DNA of 51,292 nt from a virus, in IMG/VR virus record IMGVR_UViG_3300002460_000039, positions 1-51,292 of that record; one strand, given 5' to 3'. Both the position numbers and the translations under genes were made by a program. Positions 33,072 to 42,135 of this stretch are shown piece by piece. The notes beneath the pieces were generated by a model. It was not told where the DNA came from, ran no database searches, and saw only the letters and a list, made by a program, of their open reading frames with translations. Each line of letters begins with the position of its first letter. The stretch's first letter is position 1.

Positions 33072-34111
33072 TTTGTTAAATTGCCAGAAAACTGTATCAC
33101 ATTATCTGACGGCGGCAAATGCAATTCTACAAAAGATAATCCCGGAAAGTCTGGACATGGCAAGTGTAACATCTTGAAAACTTCGGATACAATACTAAAT
33201 CTTGTCGGGTAATACCCAGAAGCCAGTGCCGGTGCTGTCGGGCATGCAGTGTCTGGGCACGTGAGTGCCGCAGTTTTTATCTCGTACAGATCCAGTGCAC
33301 CGGCAATATCTCTAGCGGTACTGTAGCCTGGTGTAGATGCATCCACCACAAGAAGATACCCTGTTTTAGCCGCAGATTCTTGAATTGTTTGAGTGTCCAG
33401 CGGATACACCGACACCAAATCTATGATTTCTGCGAATATGGAACACTCTTCAAGAATATGTGCCGCTTTTAATGCTTCTAGTACCATATCCCCCACCGCA
33501 ACAATGGTGATATCCCCGCCGTAGTGCATTACACGGCATTTATCTAAAGAGACAGTTTTGGCATCCGCAGTGCCACGCAACTTATAAAGCCATCTAGATT
33601 CGAGAAAAACAACAGGATTCGGTTCTATCACAGCGGACAATAGTAGGCCTCGTGCGGTTTCTGGTGTGGCCGGTGACACGACCCGAAGTCCTGGGACAGC
33701 AAACAGCCCTTTGGCCGTCAGTGTATGTTGCGGGCCGTTCCCCCACTGCCTGCCAGTGGCAATTCGCAGTGTCAACGGACATGGGTATCCACCACCGAAC
33801 ATGTAATCCCATTTCGCCGCCTGTGTGATTATCTGGTCCATTGCATGTAATGCGAACTCTACCCTGCCATGATGAACAATCGGCCGAAGTCCAGAGATGG
33901 CCATGCCTACAGCCATTCCAGTTACTGCGTTTTCACTGCACGGGGTATCGTGTACCCTGTCTGGGAACTGCTTTGCCAGACTGCCCATGGTACCGTCAAG
34001 TCCGTTTGGGTAGGTAGCACCGAGACCGAGAACATGCACGGTATCGAACATGTTCATTGCGTCTTCCGTTGCCTGGTGTATTGCTTGTGCAAAGGTAATA
34101 ATTTCAGACAT
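33068..34111 (-). CDS. thiamine-diphosphate E1 component, beta subunit
   Basis: A 347-residue protein of the 2-oxo acid dehydrogenase E1 beta family (transketolase-like pyrimidine-binding and C-terminal domains). The segment TPCSENAVTGMAVGMAISG carries the expected thiamine-contacting glutamate (Glu60); GGYPCPLTLRIATG and VVSPATPETARGLLLSAV are typical further on, and a C-terminal transketolase domain follows (GDITIVAVGDMVLEALKA). It overlaps its alpha partner by eight bases, so the two are co-translated. No E2 or E3 gene is nearby, so the usual acyl transfer to lipoate is not evident. Confidence 0.8.
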   Translation of the reverse strand: MSEIITFAQAIHQATEDAMNMFDTVHVLGLGATYPNGLDGTMGSLAKQFPDRVHDTPCSENAVTGMAVGMAISGLRPIVHHGRVEFALHAMDQIITQAAKWDYMFGGGYPCPLTLRIATGRQWGNGPQHTLTAKGLFAVPGLRVVSPATPETARGLLLSAVIEPNPVVFLESRWLYKLRGTADAKTVSLDKCRVMHYGGDITIVAVGDMVLEALKAAHILEECSIFAEIIDLVSVYPLDTQTIQESAAKTGYLLVVDASTPGYSTARDIAGALDLYEIKTAALTCPDTACPTAPALASGYYPTRFSIVSEVFKMLHLPCPDFPGLSFVELHLPPSDNVIQFSGNLTK

Positions 34112-35081
34112 ACGGGGATGCTGTGTCTTTTGCCCTAGTAAAAACTTCCGCTATCTGCACAGTAATCTTGTCTAATATATGGTTCAGGGTGTCGCCAGAC
34201 ACCCCTCTGCTCTTTAGTTGGCACATGGTAGTTGTTATGGGATCGTGTTGCTGCCGTACATCTTCTGTGTCAATACTGCGAACACTTTCATCTTTGATTG
34301 GTCCAGAATGCGCCATGTGCCTGAAGCAAGACAAATGCAATACTACTGGCCGATTGGCTGCTGCTTGTGTCCTGGCATGCTGGGCTGCAGTGTAAACACT
34401 ACTAAAATCGTTGCCGTTCGCTTCCAAGAAATCCGCACCGAGACCGGTTACCACTTTGGACAACGAAAATCCTACAGACCTGCGCGTATGCCTTGGAGTG
34501 TTCACGGCGTAGAGATTGTCTTCAATTGCATAGATAACAGGCAACTGCATGGTTGCTGCGAGATTGATACTTTCGTAGACCGCACCCTCTTCCGAGGCCC
34601 CGTCACCTAGGAATACCACGGTAATGTTCCGGTGCTTTGATACTTTTTGTTGGAATGCGGACCCAGTGGCAATCGGAACAATACTACCGAGGATTGGTGT
34701 GCTGCCCATAAACCCAGCATCTCTATCCAGCATGTGCATTGAACCGCCTTTACCTTTGCAGCATCCATCGGTTTTGCCGTAAATCTCACATATCATTCTG
34801 TACAAGTTTCCGCCGCACGCCAAGTAATGCCCGTGAGACCGATGATTGCCAAAAACCCTATCACCCTTTTCTGTAGCCAAACATACGCCGACCGCTGCTG
34901 CTTCTTGCCCCGCCGACGAGTGATAGAATGAAAATATTTTGTTGGTTCGGAAATCTTCTGCTATGGCATTCTCCGTATGTCTTACCAGTAGCATCTTTGT
35001 GTAAGCGTCTAATAAGACAGCAGTTGGTATCACATCTTCAGCATACTCGTCTGTCACTACAGCCCGTGTACCATCACTCAT
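34104..35081 (-). CDS. thiamine-diphosphate E1 component, alpha subunit
   Basis: A 325-residue protein counted from ATG at 35081, which overlaps the upstream small gene by only eight bases; a longer start at 35129 is possible. It has the E1 alpha signature: RSHGHYLACGG, GCCKGKGGSMHML, and the thiamine-diphosphate motif GDGASEEG with the distal Asn in YESINLAA. The partner is the beta gene that follows. The pair would decarboxylate a 2-oxo acid and hold a hydroxyalkyl-thiamine intermediate; in this gene set it may donate a short acyl or acyloin unit to a sugar, which is my inference. Confidence 0.8.
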   Translation of the reverse strand: MSDGTRAVVTDEYAEDVIPTAVLLDAYTKMLLVRHTENAIAEDFRTNKIFSFYHSSAGQEAAAVGVCLATEKGDRVFGNHRSHGHYLACGGNLYRMICEIYGKTDGCCKGKGGSMHMLDRDAGFMGSTPILGSIVPIATGSAFQQKVSKHRNITVVFLGDGASEEGAVYESINLAATMQLPVIYAIEDNLYAVNTPRHTRRSVGFSLSKVVTGLGADFLEANGNDFSSVYTAAQHARTQAAANRPVVLHLSCFRHMAHSGPIKDESVRSIDTEDVRQQHDPITTTMCQLKSRGVSGDTLNHILDKITVQIAEVFTRAKDTASPYV

Positions 35082-35271
35082 CCGTGCACACAACCAGCCA
35101 GTCCGTATGAAGAACTTCACATTCCGCATTATCCAGATATACCTGGTTACCTTCTACTTTGCTCACCACTAGAATACTTTTAGATGTCAACCCACGAAAA
35201 AGTGCTGGATTACTGGTCTGCCAATCAAGTGCAAGTTTACTGAGCCGAACTCTACTACCAGGCAAAATCAT
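35074..35271 (-). CDS. small beta-barrel protein
   Basis: A 65-residue protein starting MILPGSRVRLSKLALDWQTS and ending TDWLVVCTDE. Valine-rich strands (SILVVSKVEGNQVYLDN) and an initial PGSRVRL turn suggest a small SH3- or KOW-like barrel. Such proteins in phages often bind nucleic acid or act as adaptors; here the role is unknown. It lies between the 53-residue gene and the E1 alpha gene. Confidence 0.5.
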   Translation of the reverse strand: MILPGSRVRLSKLALDWQTSNPALFRGLTSKSILVVSKVEGNQVYLDNAECEVLHTDWLVVCTDE

Positions 35272-35277
35272 TTAAAA

Positions 35278-35439
35278 CTAGCCCTCCTTCAGTATACCTA
35301 CGTTACGTAGATGGTCATCATAGGATGCCCCAGCAGATTCCATCAACTTGGATGGAGCAGTACAGAACCCGCAAACGCACCATATAACCCACCCCGGCAG
35401 AACGCTGTCCCATCCTGCAGAATCAATATCATGTGTCAT
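35278..35439 (-). CDS. 53-residue hypothetical protein
   Basis: Starts MTHDIDSAGWDSVLPGWVIW, then CVCGFCTAPSKL and ends HLRNVGILKEG. It overlaps the PhyH-methyltransferase stop by four bases (ATGA), so it is probably translated with that gene. Its CVCGFC cluster has three cysteines. No family recognised. Confidence 0.5.
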   Translation of the reverse strand: MTHDIDSAGWDSVLPGWVIWCVCGFCTAPSKLMESAGASYDDHLRNVGILKEG

Positions 35440-36806
35440 TGGAAAACTGTCCTTTTACGCATATCAATAAGCATCAACTGATGCTTTGTCGGCAGCATTA
35501 GCGGCGGAATTCCATAAAAATCACACAAGTCTCTGGCCGCAGTACCTACGTGAGGCGTATCGGTATCATCAATCAAGATAATACCAGCCGGACTGATATA
35601 CATCTTGGCTATGGCGATCTCAGAAAGAATTCCATCAGGTGAGTGGTCTCCATCAATGTGAATAAGATCTGGATTACCATATCCAGACAACGCTTCACAT
35701 ACTGCTGCCGTCTTTCGAGTATTCATAGACCATACTCTGGCATCGTCTGAGACGGGTCTAAGATTGTTCAAGGCAATTCGATTGGATGCAATACCGTCAA
35801 TTTCACCGTCTATGCCGATATATCGAGTCTCGTTTCTGCCGGACCACGCCGCTCCACACAGCAACGCCACACCAGAATACCCGTACCGCACACCAAGTTC
35901 AAGAATAAATGCAGGAACTTTGGCCGCACCCACAGCACGGTACCATGTGTAGGTGCTATCTGTATCAATCCAAGCATCTTCTGGCTGGCGTACCTGGCAA
36001 AGAATTTCTGCGTCTGTCAAGCCGTGCGTCAGTGCTTCAATACGCTCGTATGTTATTGGGAATTGGGGCTTTTTGGTGTGTACTTGTGGCACGTCCGTAC
36101 CCGAATATTCAGGTACCATATCTGTAAGATATTGCCAGTATTGTGCCGGGACCGAACCTTGAACTGTGGCTTTAGACCTACCACTCAGGGTTGTATAATC
36201 CGGCAAAAACCAGAATGTCAGAGCAACACGGCACGGCAGATTTAAATTGGAATCAACCGCATGTAAAACTCTGGCATCCAGCAGTATTGCATCTCCAGCA
36301 TTTACTGGAAGTGCTTCTTCGTTCGGGTGCTGCTTAGGCGTTTCCCAGTACTCGTAATGCCCAATTACCTCGCGCCGGTGCGAACCCGGCACATACAGCA
36401 GCGCTCCTGTATGATGTGCTGTTGTTGCATGCAGATAGCACAGTACGCCGACTTGTGGAGGTGTCTCACGGCACGTATCTGTGAAATTGTCCCAATTCCA
36501 CCAGTCAACGTGGTATGGACGACGACCTTCGTTATACCACTTCGGGACAATAACACCGAGTGCACATCTTACATCCGTGAAATGGTGTGCAGCCAGAACC
36601 CCGGCAGCTTTACGTGCGGCACGAGCAATGACTGCTGCTGACGGGTCCGCCAGACCTGCATAAGCCGTTCCATTATTCGGCTGTATGCGCTCCCACGTTG
36701 ATATGTGCGGTTCAATGTAGTCTAGTAACTCGGAAACCTCATCTGCAGAAAACACGCCCGGTACGTGTTGCACGCCGGTTGACAGAAAGTCACGGTTAAT
36801 CAACAT
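35436..36806 (-). CDS. PhyH-type dioxygenase fused to a SAM methyltransferase
   Basis: A 456-residue fusion. Residues 1-230 form a phytanoyl-CoA-hydroxylase-type Fe(II)/2-oxoglutarate oxygenase with metal ligands His99, Asp101 (PYHVDWW) and His182 (VLHAVDSN), and Arg193 as the 2-oxoglutarate anchor. Residues 290-456 are a class I methyltransferase of the Methyltransf_24 type: ILELGVRYGYSG, GIDGEIDG, LIHIDGDHSPDG and AGIILIDDTD. The pair suggests hydroxylation and methylation of the same substrate, likely a sugar or lipid-like precursor. Confidence 0.75.
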   Translation of the reverse strand: MLINRDFLSTGVQHVPGVFSADEVSELLDYIEPHISTWERIQPNNGTAYAGLADPSAAVIARAARKAAGVLAAHHFTDVRCALGVIVPKWYNEGRRPYHVDWWNWDNFTDTCRETPPQVGVLCYLHATTAHHTGALLYVPGSHRREVIGHYEYWETPKQHPNEEALPVNAGDAILLDARVLHAVDSNLNLPCRVALTFWFLPDYTTLSGRSKATVQGSVPAQYWQYLTDMVPEYSGTDVPQVHTKKPQFPITYERIEALTHGLTDAEILCQVRQPEDAWIDTDSTYTWYRAVGAAKVPAFILELGVRYGYSGVALLCGAAWSGRNETRYIGIDGEIDGIASNRIALNNLRPVSDDARVWSMNTRKTAAVCEALSGYGNPDLIHIDGDHSPDGILSEIAIAKMYISPAGIILIDDTDTPHVGTAARDLCDFYGIPPLMLPTKHQLMLIDMRKRTVFQ

Positions 36807-37467
36807 CCTGCTGTCCTGTTACCACACCGCGTGCACCTATCTGGAACAGTATTCCGCCAGAATGAGAATTTTCCATGAAGATATATGGAATGGAACCCCA
36901 ATTCCAGTGTTTGTAGAATGCCCAAAATGTACCGGCAACAACTGCCTGGTTGTGACAGTCATCCACCAGTAGCCACTCTGCACCAGAGTTTATGGCTTTC
37001 ATTACATCACGTTCCTTGTGCTGTATCTCGTGGCTGCCATCGATGTGTATTAAATCAATCTTTCCCGCTGGGTGCGCGAATACGTCTAGGTCATCACTAT
37101 CTGCTTGCAGCCAGTGTCCAGGTGTACCAGACAGTGCGGTTGCAATATCGACACCCATTTCCGCAGAGTCCACACCAAAATACTCGCAACCAGATGCAGC
37201 CATGAATGCCCTGGCACTGATACCCCAGCCGATACCAACCTCGTAGACTGTTCTCGGAAGTAATACCGCAGCTACGGCGTACTTGTTCTCACCATAGAGA
37301 ACGTGGTGTGCACCGTGTGTGCCACTGTGGATGTGCGGGTAACTATCCTTGATGCTTTGCGGGATATCTTTTCTATAATCATACCCACACGATACCTGCA
37401 CGCGCCGTATACGGTCCGCGAGTATGGCCAACTCCGCAGCAATAGTTTGCTCGTATCTTGTGCTCAC
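36796..37467 (-). CDS. class I SAM methyltransferase
   Basis: A 223-residue protein from GTG. The glycine-rich SAM motif VYEVGIGWGISARAF is near residue 75, GVDSAEMG follows, and LIHIDGSHEIQHKERDV and WLLVDDCHNQ are the Methyltransf_24-type acidic motifs, the same type as the fused domain downstream. Its 3' end overlaps the fusion gene by 11 bases. Members of this family O-methylate sugars in surface glycan clusters. Confidence 0.75.
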   Translation of the reverse strand: MSTRYEQTIAAELAILADRIRRVQVSCGYDYRKDIPQSIKDSYPHIHSGTHGAHHVLYGENKYAVAAVLLPRTVYEVGIGWGISARAFMAASGCEYFGVDSAEMGVDIATALSGTPGHWLQADSDDLDVFAHPAGKIDLIHIDGSHEIQHKERDVMKAINSGAEWLLVDDCHNQAVVAGTFWAFYKHWNWGSIPYIFMENSHSGGILFQIGARGVVTGQQDVD

Positions 37468-38499
37468 TCACTCTACCAAAAATCGTGGGTCTGTATGGCT
37501 GGAACGAAGTAGCTCAATTTTGGCGGCTATATCCGCATTTCGCATCGCCGCGTCAACAGTAATTAAATTGCGCCCAACTCCGGCAACATTAATGGGGGCC
37601 TTAATTAACGCACGAGTAATAACGTGCCTGGAGTATGCTTCCGAGTCCTCTATACCGAGTGTGCCGCACTCCGCACACCGTGCCCACTCAAACCCATTAT
37701 GAGTCAGCCTCTGCACAGGCACATCTATATGACGCCGACTATCGCGCAGTGCATTTATGAGATAAACAACACAGTTCGGGTTCGTATCTAGACTGCACAC
37801 ACTCTTGCCTATACCAGACAACTGGCTAATACCGTCGCCCGAAACCTCATCACGGCCATAGTGCCCAGACCGCTCCAGCCGTATCAGTGCTCTCGGCATT
37901 ACCTTGACATTCAATGACAGAAACTTGGCACGTGTCGATAGATCGCAGTCCACCCAATGATGGTTGACACTGGCCTCGTTCCAGCCATTAAGTCTGTTGA
38001 TAAGCATGTCCCGGCGTGCGGAGAAAAACCCGGAATGATCTAGTGCATGCCACTGCTCGACATGTGAGTCCATTTCGTAAGTCTCTTCAATATTCAGTGG
38101 CAGTTCATCCATTCGTTCGGCACGTCCCTGCCAAAGTACAACAGGGATATCTCTTGCTGCACACTCGGCAACAGCTTGCAACGCACCACTATGCATGTAT
38201 CTATGCATACCAAAGTACATAACCCAAGGACTGTTTGCCAGAAGCAGCACATTGTTGTAAAGCTCCCAATGGAGAATTCTGCCAACATGCCGAGCCTCGC
38301 ACGCCGGGGTATGCACAACTCGCTCTAATCCAAGAGACTTGCACGTGTTCGATACGAACTGTGCATTAGCATCATAGAAGGCATCCACGAAAATAAGTTC
38401 GAAATCCTGAAATGTCTGTATCGCCAGATTGCGTAGCATGAACTCCACCGGCGCAGTACCTGGATAGACATTGCAGGACAGTACAGATAGTGTTGGCAT
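37468..38499 (-). CDS. GT2-like glycosyltransferase
   Basis: A 343-residue protein. The N-terminus MPTLSVLSCNVYPGTAPV followed by LRNLAIQTFQDFELIFVDAF has the start and first nucleotide-binding strand of GT-A family-2 transferases, although the classical DxD is not obvious. The rest holds a HALDHSGFFSARRDMLI segment and a second half with cysteine pairs (CAECGTLG). It may be a divergent transferase or sugar-binding relative. It shares its stop region with the next gene by zero bases. Confidence 0.6.
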   Translation of the reverse strand: MPTLSVLSCNVYPGTAPVEFMLRNLAIQTFQDFELIFVDAFYDANAQFVSNTCKSLGLERVVHTPACEARHVGRILHWELYNNVLLLANSPWVMYFGMHRYMHSGALQAVAECAARDIPVVLWQGRAERMDELPLNIEETYEMDSHVEQWHALDHSGFFSARRDMLINRLNGWNEASVNHHWVDCDLSTRAKFLSLNVKVMPRALIRLERSGHYGRDEVSGDGISQLSGIGKSVCSLDTNPNCVVYLINALRDSRRHIDVPVQRLTHNGFEWARCAECGTLGIEDSEAYSRHVITRALIKAPINVAGVGRNLITVDAAMRNADIAAKIELLRSSHTDPRFLVE

Positions 38500-39050
38500 T
38501 ATTTTTGTTTGATCACCACTACATCATCCCAGCGGCCATTTTTGCGGAATATGTGTGCGGTACCATCTACGGCCTTTGCCAAGACATCGGCATAGCCTAC
38601 ATCCTCGATGATATACACGCCACCGTTTGATAAGTGCGGCCACAGTACCATGAAGCTTATAACCTGTGCTAGTGTGTGGTGGCACCCATCATCGATAATG
38701 ACATCAAAATTTCCACCAAATTCCACTGTCATACGAGTCAAGGCACTGTAATCGTACTGGTCGCATACCTTGCTGTGAATTCGTTCGGTATTTATAAGTG
38801 TGTCTTGGCGTATATCACAAGCAAAGATTTGCGCTTGTGGGAAGTAGTCTGCCCACATTTTCAGGCTAGCTCCGTGGACATAATTCGGTACAAGCGGCGA
38901 CATCAACTCTTCGTAACCTATGCCTATTTCCAGCAATCGCTGCACATCTCTGCCATTGAACAGCCTATCATAGAACCCGCTATCAATGTAGCTGTGCGCA
39001 AAGTACTTATCGCACGAGTATTTGATGGCCAATTCTTTAAGCACGGACAT
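38499..39050 (-). CDS. sugar O-methyltransferase-like protein
   Basis: A 183-residue protein, RLLEIGIG with GASLKMWADYFPQAQIFACD and VIIDDGCHHTLAQVISF, ending VYIIEDVGYAD. The combination of the LEIGIG motif, the aligned acidic residue after the second strand and the DDGCHH ending is that of macrolide/rhamnosyl O-methyltransferases (MycE/8-demethyl-rhamnosyl type). Such enzymes methylate sugars and need divalent metal. The start overlaps the upstream gene by 14 bases. Confidence 0.7.
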   Translation of the reverse strand: MSVLKELAIKYSCDKYFAHSYIDSGFYDRLFNGRDVQRLLEIGIGYEELMSPLVPNYVHGASLKMWADYFPQAQIFACDIRQDTLINTERIHSKVCDQYDYSALTRMTVEFGGNFDVIIDDGCHHTLAQVISFMVLWPHLSNGGVYIIEDVGYADVLAKAVDGTAHIFRKNGRWDDVVVIKQK

Positions 39051-40224
39051 CTATATACCCCGCCATGCGCCTAATATTGGACTGAACATCGTCAACCGTA
39101 AATTCACCAAAATGCAGTGCTGTATACCTGCCTCTGGCCATGACGTTTGGCGGCATCCAGCATGTAGAGAACCCATCTTTGATTAGAGTACACAGGTGAG
39201 GTTCAACTGGCAGCACACCGGGCTTTGGCCAGAACGTCAGCACATTGTATCCCAGGTATGCGGCCGTAACAGTTAGTCCACTAGACCCGCTACCCACAGT
39301 CAGTACAGCGTGTTTCATGAGACCGAGAGCCGTAAGTAGAGGCGTTTTCCCAATCATGTTAATCCACGTATTGCTTGGCTTCTCGCCAGCCAACAGAATC
39401 TCGTCAGCCACTCGCGCACAGTATGTGGCGTCCCATTCGCGGCCCAGTACGACCGGCTTCAGTCCAATCTTATTAAGGTAAATGCAAGTCGCAGCCCAGT
39501 CTTTCGGAAGCCAAGCTTGACCGGCAGTACATTCTTCATTCCATGCATTGGAACTGAAATAGACAGTGGCATATTGCACCTTCTTCATTCGAGCCAAGAC
39601 CTGCTCGTCAACCACTTCCGGTATCTCGAACTGAATATCATAGTCGCAGGCATACTCCGGTAACCACTCACCGAGATGTTTCCCCGCATCCACGTGCGGA
39701 TTGGCGAACAGGCTATACATCGGAAGGCTTACATCTGGGCACACTGGGCCTCGTGGCAATGGCATTTCTTCCGCAGAACATGAATCAAGAAGACCGCAAT
39801 TGTTCAACAAATCGAAGGAACGCGACCCTTCAAACTGGTTTGCACAAACTGTGTAATTGATGCGGCATGGCTGCTCACGATTTCGGATGTCCTTCAGTTT
39901 ATTCAGTGTCCAAATAACATCACCCACACCAGGCGGCCCGTAGATGTTTACTTTCTCAACACGAATCTCTGGCATCGCGTGTGCGTACCATGTACCGCGA
40001 AGGTTAAAAACATCTACCACAAAAAATCCAGCTTTCTCTATAGTGGAAACAACGCTCTCATCCACATCTTTTACTTGCAGAACTCCGGTACGCTTGAGCA
40101 ACCCCTTTGCCATGCCCAGATAACCGAGCTGATGCTTCCCGAGATCAATACCGTCAAGGCTGCGTCGGAACAGGTTTCCAGCGTCTAAGAGAGGTTCGAT
40201 ATCGTGAATAACGTTCATTGCCAT
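39037..40224 (-). CDS. GT9-like (heptosyltransferase-like) glycosyltransferase
   Basis: A 395-residue GT-B protein. VNIYGPPGVGDVIWTLNKLK is the N-terminal motif seen in the LPS heptosyltransferase family, and a C-terminal nucleotide-sugar-binding part includes LTVGSGSSGLTVTAAYLGYN. The middle portion contains NPHVDAGKHLGEWLPEY, unlike standard heptosyltransferases, so the donor sugar cannot be assumed. It starts in a 10-base overlap with the gene before it. Confidence 0.65.
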   Translation of the reverse strand: MAMNVIHDIEPLLDAGNLFRRSLDGIDLGKHQLGYLGMAKGLLKRTGVLQVKDVDESVVSTIEKAGFFVVDVFNLRGTWYAHAMPEIRVEKVNIYGPPGVGDVIWTLNKLKDIRNREQPCRINYTVCANQFEGSRSFDLLNNCGLLDSCSAEEMPLPRGPVCPDVSLPMYSLFANPHVDAGKHLGEWLPEYACDYDIQFEIPEVVDEQVLARMKKVQYATVYFSSNAWNEECTAGQAWLPKDWAATCIYLNKIGLKPVVLGREWDATYCARVADEILLAGEKPSNTWINMIGKTPLLTALGLMKHAVLTVGSGSSGLTVTAAYLGYNVLTFWPKPGVLPVEPHLCTLIKDGFSTCWMPPNVMARGRYTALHFGEFTVDDVQSNIRRMAGYIDVRA

Positions 40225-42101
40225 GCACTTAAAGAAACAGAAGACGCATCTTCTGTCCGCTGCACCACATTTACAAGCACTTTATGAAAGTGCAGCGCAA
40301 TATCATCCCAAGAAGGCAGTCTCCTGACTAGTTCAAGTCCGCGTTGTCTGTACTCTTTCCGCAAACTCTCATCCGTGTACATTGCGTGCATTGCCGCTAC
40401 AAAATCCTCCTCCGACGCAACCCACCGTTTTGTGTTTGTCCGGTTTGGAGTAAATGCATACTGGGACGGTTCCACCCAGTACATCGCCTCACCAGCCCAG
40501 GAGGGCATACCGCCACACCTGACCGCAATCTGAGGAATTCCGCAGGCTGCGCCCTCGTGTTGGCACATTCCCCAACTTTCGGACTCGGCGGTAGATAGCA
40601 TAACATCGAAGATGCTGTACATCGCAGGCATCTGATTTTCCGGCAGAGCAGTGCTGGTTGTGAGTACTTGACCGCGTATGCCTAGATAATCCGATAGTTG
40701 TGTGATGTCCCACACCCCGTCGTGATTACAGTGGATATACAAATAAACATTTGCCGGTTTCCCTGCGCATTTCCACCATTCCGCGAAGTATGCCAGTGAC
40801 AAGTCCAAACGCTTTCGCGGCTGGTTCATCCCAACCACGCCCCAGATGAATGCATCTTGTAACTTTGCACGCGGTACGGCAAGTTGTACTTTTGAGCGCG
40901 CATCCGCTTTGTCGTAAGTACCGTATAGTTTCGTATCCACACCATGACCAGCGATACTCGCTTGACCGATATAACCAGCTTTCTTGAATTGCTCTAGACC
41001 GAACTCGGTATGGAAGACAGCATGTTTTAACGCACGCAGCTGCGACACGACATCTTTGCGCACGTTCTCAGAATCAACAGCCACATACCCGACGGACGGC
41101 GGATACATATTGTGTGCGGCCATGGTCTGCATATGTGTCGCCACATTCCAGTGGTCGTCCAGCATAACAACAGCATCTGGCTCCATCTCGTTAATCAGTG
41201 CCTTTAGACGAGTACCGTGTGTGTCCGCAGGGTATATTCTGTAGGGTAACGTGTGGGGTTCGCCACTGTAGCCCACACCATAGACACGCACATCCCATCC
41301 CATTTCAAATAGACGACGACAGATATTCTTCGTGACTTTGCTGTAACCGGACTGGATACCAGCGTGTCCGATCCACAAGACCTTTTTGGTTGCGACTGCG
41401 GCTGACACAACAGGTCTTTCAGCCACGAGCAGTCCCAAATCGTCTCCCATTGCACGAATCTTCGGATGAAGTCCGTATTTCTGCAGGGATCTCACTGCAT
41501 GCAGCGTGAGTTCTGACAAACTCATATCCGCCAACACGTCATATAATGGATGTTCGCCAGGAGATATCAGGTGAAGTTCGGCTACAACATAGTGGACATT
41601 CGTAAAATCACCTGACTCGAAAATACTCCATTCTGCCCCTTCACAGTCCAGCTTCAGTAAATTAACCGGACTATGTGCCGCTTGCAATACGCTGTTGATA
41701 CCAGTACTTTGGATTCCGTTGATTTCATCTAACCCAAAAATATCAATATGCCCAGTGTTGTCCCCGCTACCGAAATCATGATTGCGTAGATGCCGCAATT
41801 TCAAATTGCTGGTAGCTTCACCGGTAACCGCAGTGTTATAGAGTTCAAAAACAGTAATGGTCTCTGGATTAGATGCCAGTTCGGTGATATTAGCTTTTAG
41901 CAGGTTGAAATTCTCAGGGTCCGGTTCGTAGCAAATGACTCGCTTGGCTTCGCGCGCCGCACATGCTGCCGCAAATGCGCCGATATGCGCACCGATATCC
42001 ACGACAACCATCCCGGCCATGGAACTTGGCAGCCCGTATTCGTTATTTGTAATGACGGATTCGCAGATTGCGGTGTCCCAAGTCTTGTAGCGTACTTTCA
42101 T
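40215..42101 (-). CDS. FkbM methyltransferase fused to GT4 glycosyltransferase
   Basis: A 628-residue fusion, the first gene of the operon. Residues 1-235 are an FkbM-type methyltransferase: VVDIGAHIGAFAAACAAR, CYEPDPENFNLLKANI and LLKLDCEGAEW. Residues 240-620 are a GT-B transferase of the GT4 kind: VLWIGHAGIQSGYSKVTKNI, then GMNQPRKRLDLSLAYF and the donor-site AESESWGMCQHEGAACG. Fusing a methyltransferase to a glycosyltransferase suggests that addition and capping of a sugar are linked. A CATATT box lies six bases before the ATG, so the operon may start here. Confidence 0.8.
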   Translation of the reverse strand: MKVRYKTWDTAICESVITNNEYGLPSSMAGMVVVDIGAHIGAFAAACAAREAKRVICYEPDPENFNLLKANITELASNPETITVFELYNTAVTGEATSNLKLRHLRNHDFGSGDNTGHIDIFGLDEINGIQSTGINSVLQAAHSPVNLLKLDCEGAEWSIFESGDFTNVHYVVAELHLISPGEHPLYDVLADMSLSELTLHAVRSLQKYGLHPKIRAMGDDLGLLVAERPVVSAAVATKKVLWIGHAGIQSGYSKVTKNICRRLFEMGWDVRVYGVGYSGEPHTLPYRIYPADTHGTRLKALINEMEPDAVVMLDDHWNVATHMQTMAAHNMYPPSVGYVAVDSENVRKDVVSQLRALKHAVFHTEFGLEQFKKAGYIGQASIAGHGVDTKLYGTYDKADARSKVQLAVPRAKLQDAFIWGVVGMNQPRKRLDLSLAYFAEWWKCAGKPANVYLYIHCNHDGVWDITQLSDYLGIRGQVLTTSTALPENQMPAMYSIFDVMLSTAESESWGMCQHEGAACGIPQIAVRCGGMPSWAGEAMYWVEPSQYAFTPNRTNTKRWVASEEDFVAAMHAMYTDESLRKEYRQRGLELVRRLPSWDDIALHFHKVLVNVVQRTEDASSVSLSAWQ

Positions 42102-42135
42102 TGTGAAAATATGCTACCACAGGTTACCAAAGTTG

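Noticed and set aside
35081-35129. Longer N-terminus for the E1 alpha subunit (start at 35129)
   Set aside because: It would overlap the upstream 65-residue gene by 56 bases and adds residues unlike the family; the ATG at 35081 gives the expected short overlap.
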